From contig JAEOSH010000053.1 in the NCBI GenBank assembly GCA_016840465.1, positions 1-13,875 on the forward strand: a stretch of 13,875 nt of DNA, read 5' to 3'. A program made the position numbers and the translations under genes. This DNA comes from Candidatus Baldrarchaeum yapensis. GTDB taxonomy: Archaea; Asgardarchaeota; Baldrarchaeia; Baldrarchaeales; Baldrarchaeaceae. The notes under the pieces are model-generated. The model saw nothing but the letters and a program-made list of their open reading frames with translations, was not told the origin of the DNA and searched no databases. Positions 13,849 to 13,875 of the stretch are shown one piece after another; position 1 is the first letter of the stretch; every line of letters starts with the position of its first letter.

Positions 13849-13875
13849 TGCATTCTTACATGAGGTTCTCGAGAA
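13848..13875 (+). CDS. Possible start of a further gene, cut by the window end
   Basis: An ATG overlaps the cbiO stop (TGATG) and is open to the end (MHSYMRFSR...); a second ATG lies at 13860. This is the overlap seen between other genes here, but only nine codons are visible, so it may be chance. Confidence 0.2.

Noticed and set aside
345-13875. Identical 11-mer GTTCTCGAGAA at 345-355 and 13865-13875, as element ends or attachment sites
   Set aside because: No integrase, transposase or tRNA is present, the intervening genes look like core metal functions, and the short palindrome can recur by chance; the second copy may lie in coding sequence.

Overview
The window looks like chromosomal DNA from an archaeon, probably a thermophilic anaerobe. 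The evidence is archaeal-type promoters (A/T-rich TATA boxes with purine-rich BRE-like flanks about 25-30 bp before inferred transcript starts), GGTG/GGTGA ribosome-binding sites, frequent AGA/AGG/ATA codons, TTG and GTG starts, and several families typical of archaea: a DtxR-FeoA fusion, a DUF234-type ATPase, MinD-type ATPases with inserted ferredoxins, and a PDGLE-type CbiN. I cannot name the lineage from sequence alone.

Layout. 1-588: no intact gene; a possible decayed C-terminal coding remnant (2-232), then the feo promoter. 589-3391 (+): an iron operon of a DtxR-type repressor with a C-terminal FeoA-like domain and a His-Arg tail, the Fe(II) transporter FeoB, and a 47-residue FeoB-linked zinc-ribbon protein. 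3514-4827 (+): a solitary archaeal ATPase with a C-terminal nuclease-like (DUF234) region. Its start codon lies inside a 28-bp near-perfect dyad. 4822-5973 (-): a GT4 glycosyltransferase, convergent with the ATPase. 6144-7364 (+): a major-facilitator transporter frame interrupted by TGA and TAG but otherwise in frame, most likely a recent pseudogene.

7386-10687 (-): a tight five-gene operon. In transcription order it encodes a Trp/Gly/Arg-rich protein with a coiled coil (DUF5320-like), two NifX/NifB-C-like proteins with unusual tails, and two MinD-superfamily ATPases, each with an inserted 2[4Fe-4S] ferredoxin. This is the most interesting part of the window. The set resembles Fe-S or metallocluster assembly machinery, but its job is not established. 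11082-13848 (+): divergent from it, a CbiM-CbiN(PDGLE)-CbiQ-CbiO energy-coupling-factor transporter for Ni(II) or Co(II). Its promoter carries a GGTAACAC-N14-GTGTTACC dyad with NikR-like spacing.

Taken together the window is a transition-metal neighbourhood: iron import and its sensor at one end, nickel/cobalt import at the other, and a putative iron-sulfur or metal-cofactor assembly operon sharing the 394-bp divergent promoter region with the nickel/cobalt importer.
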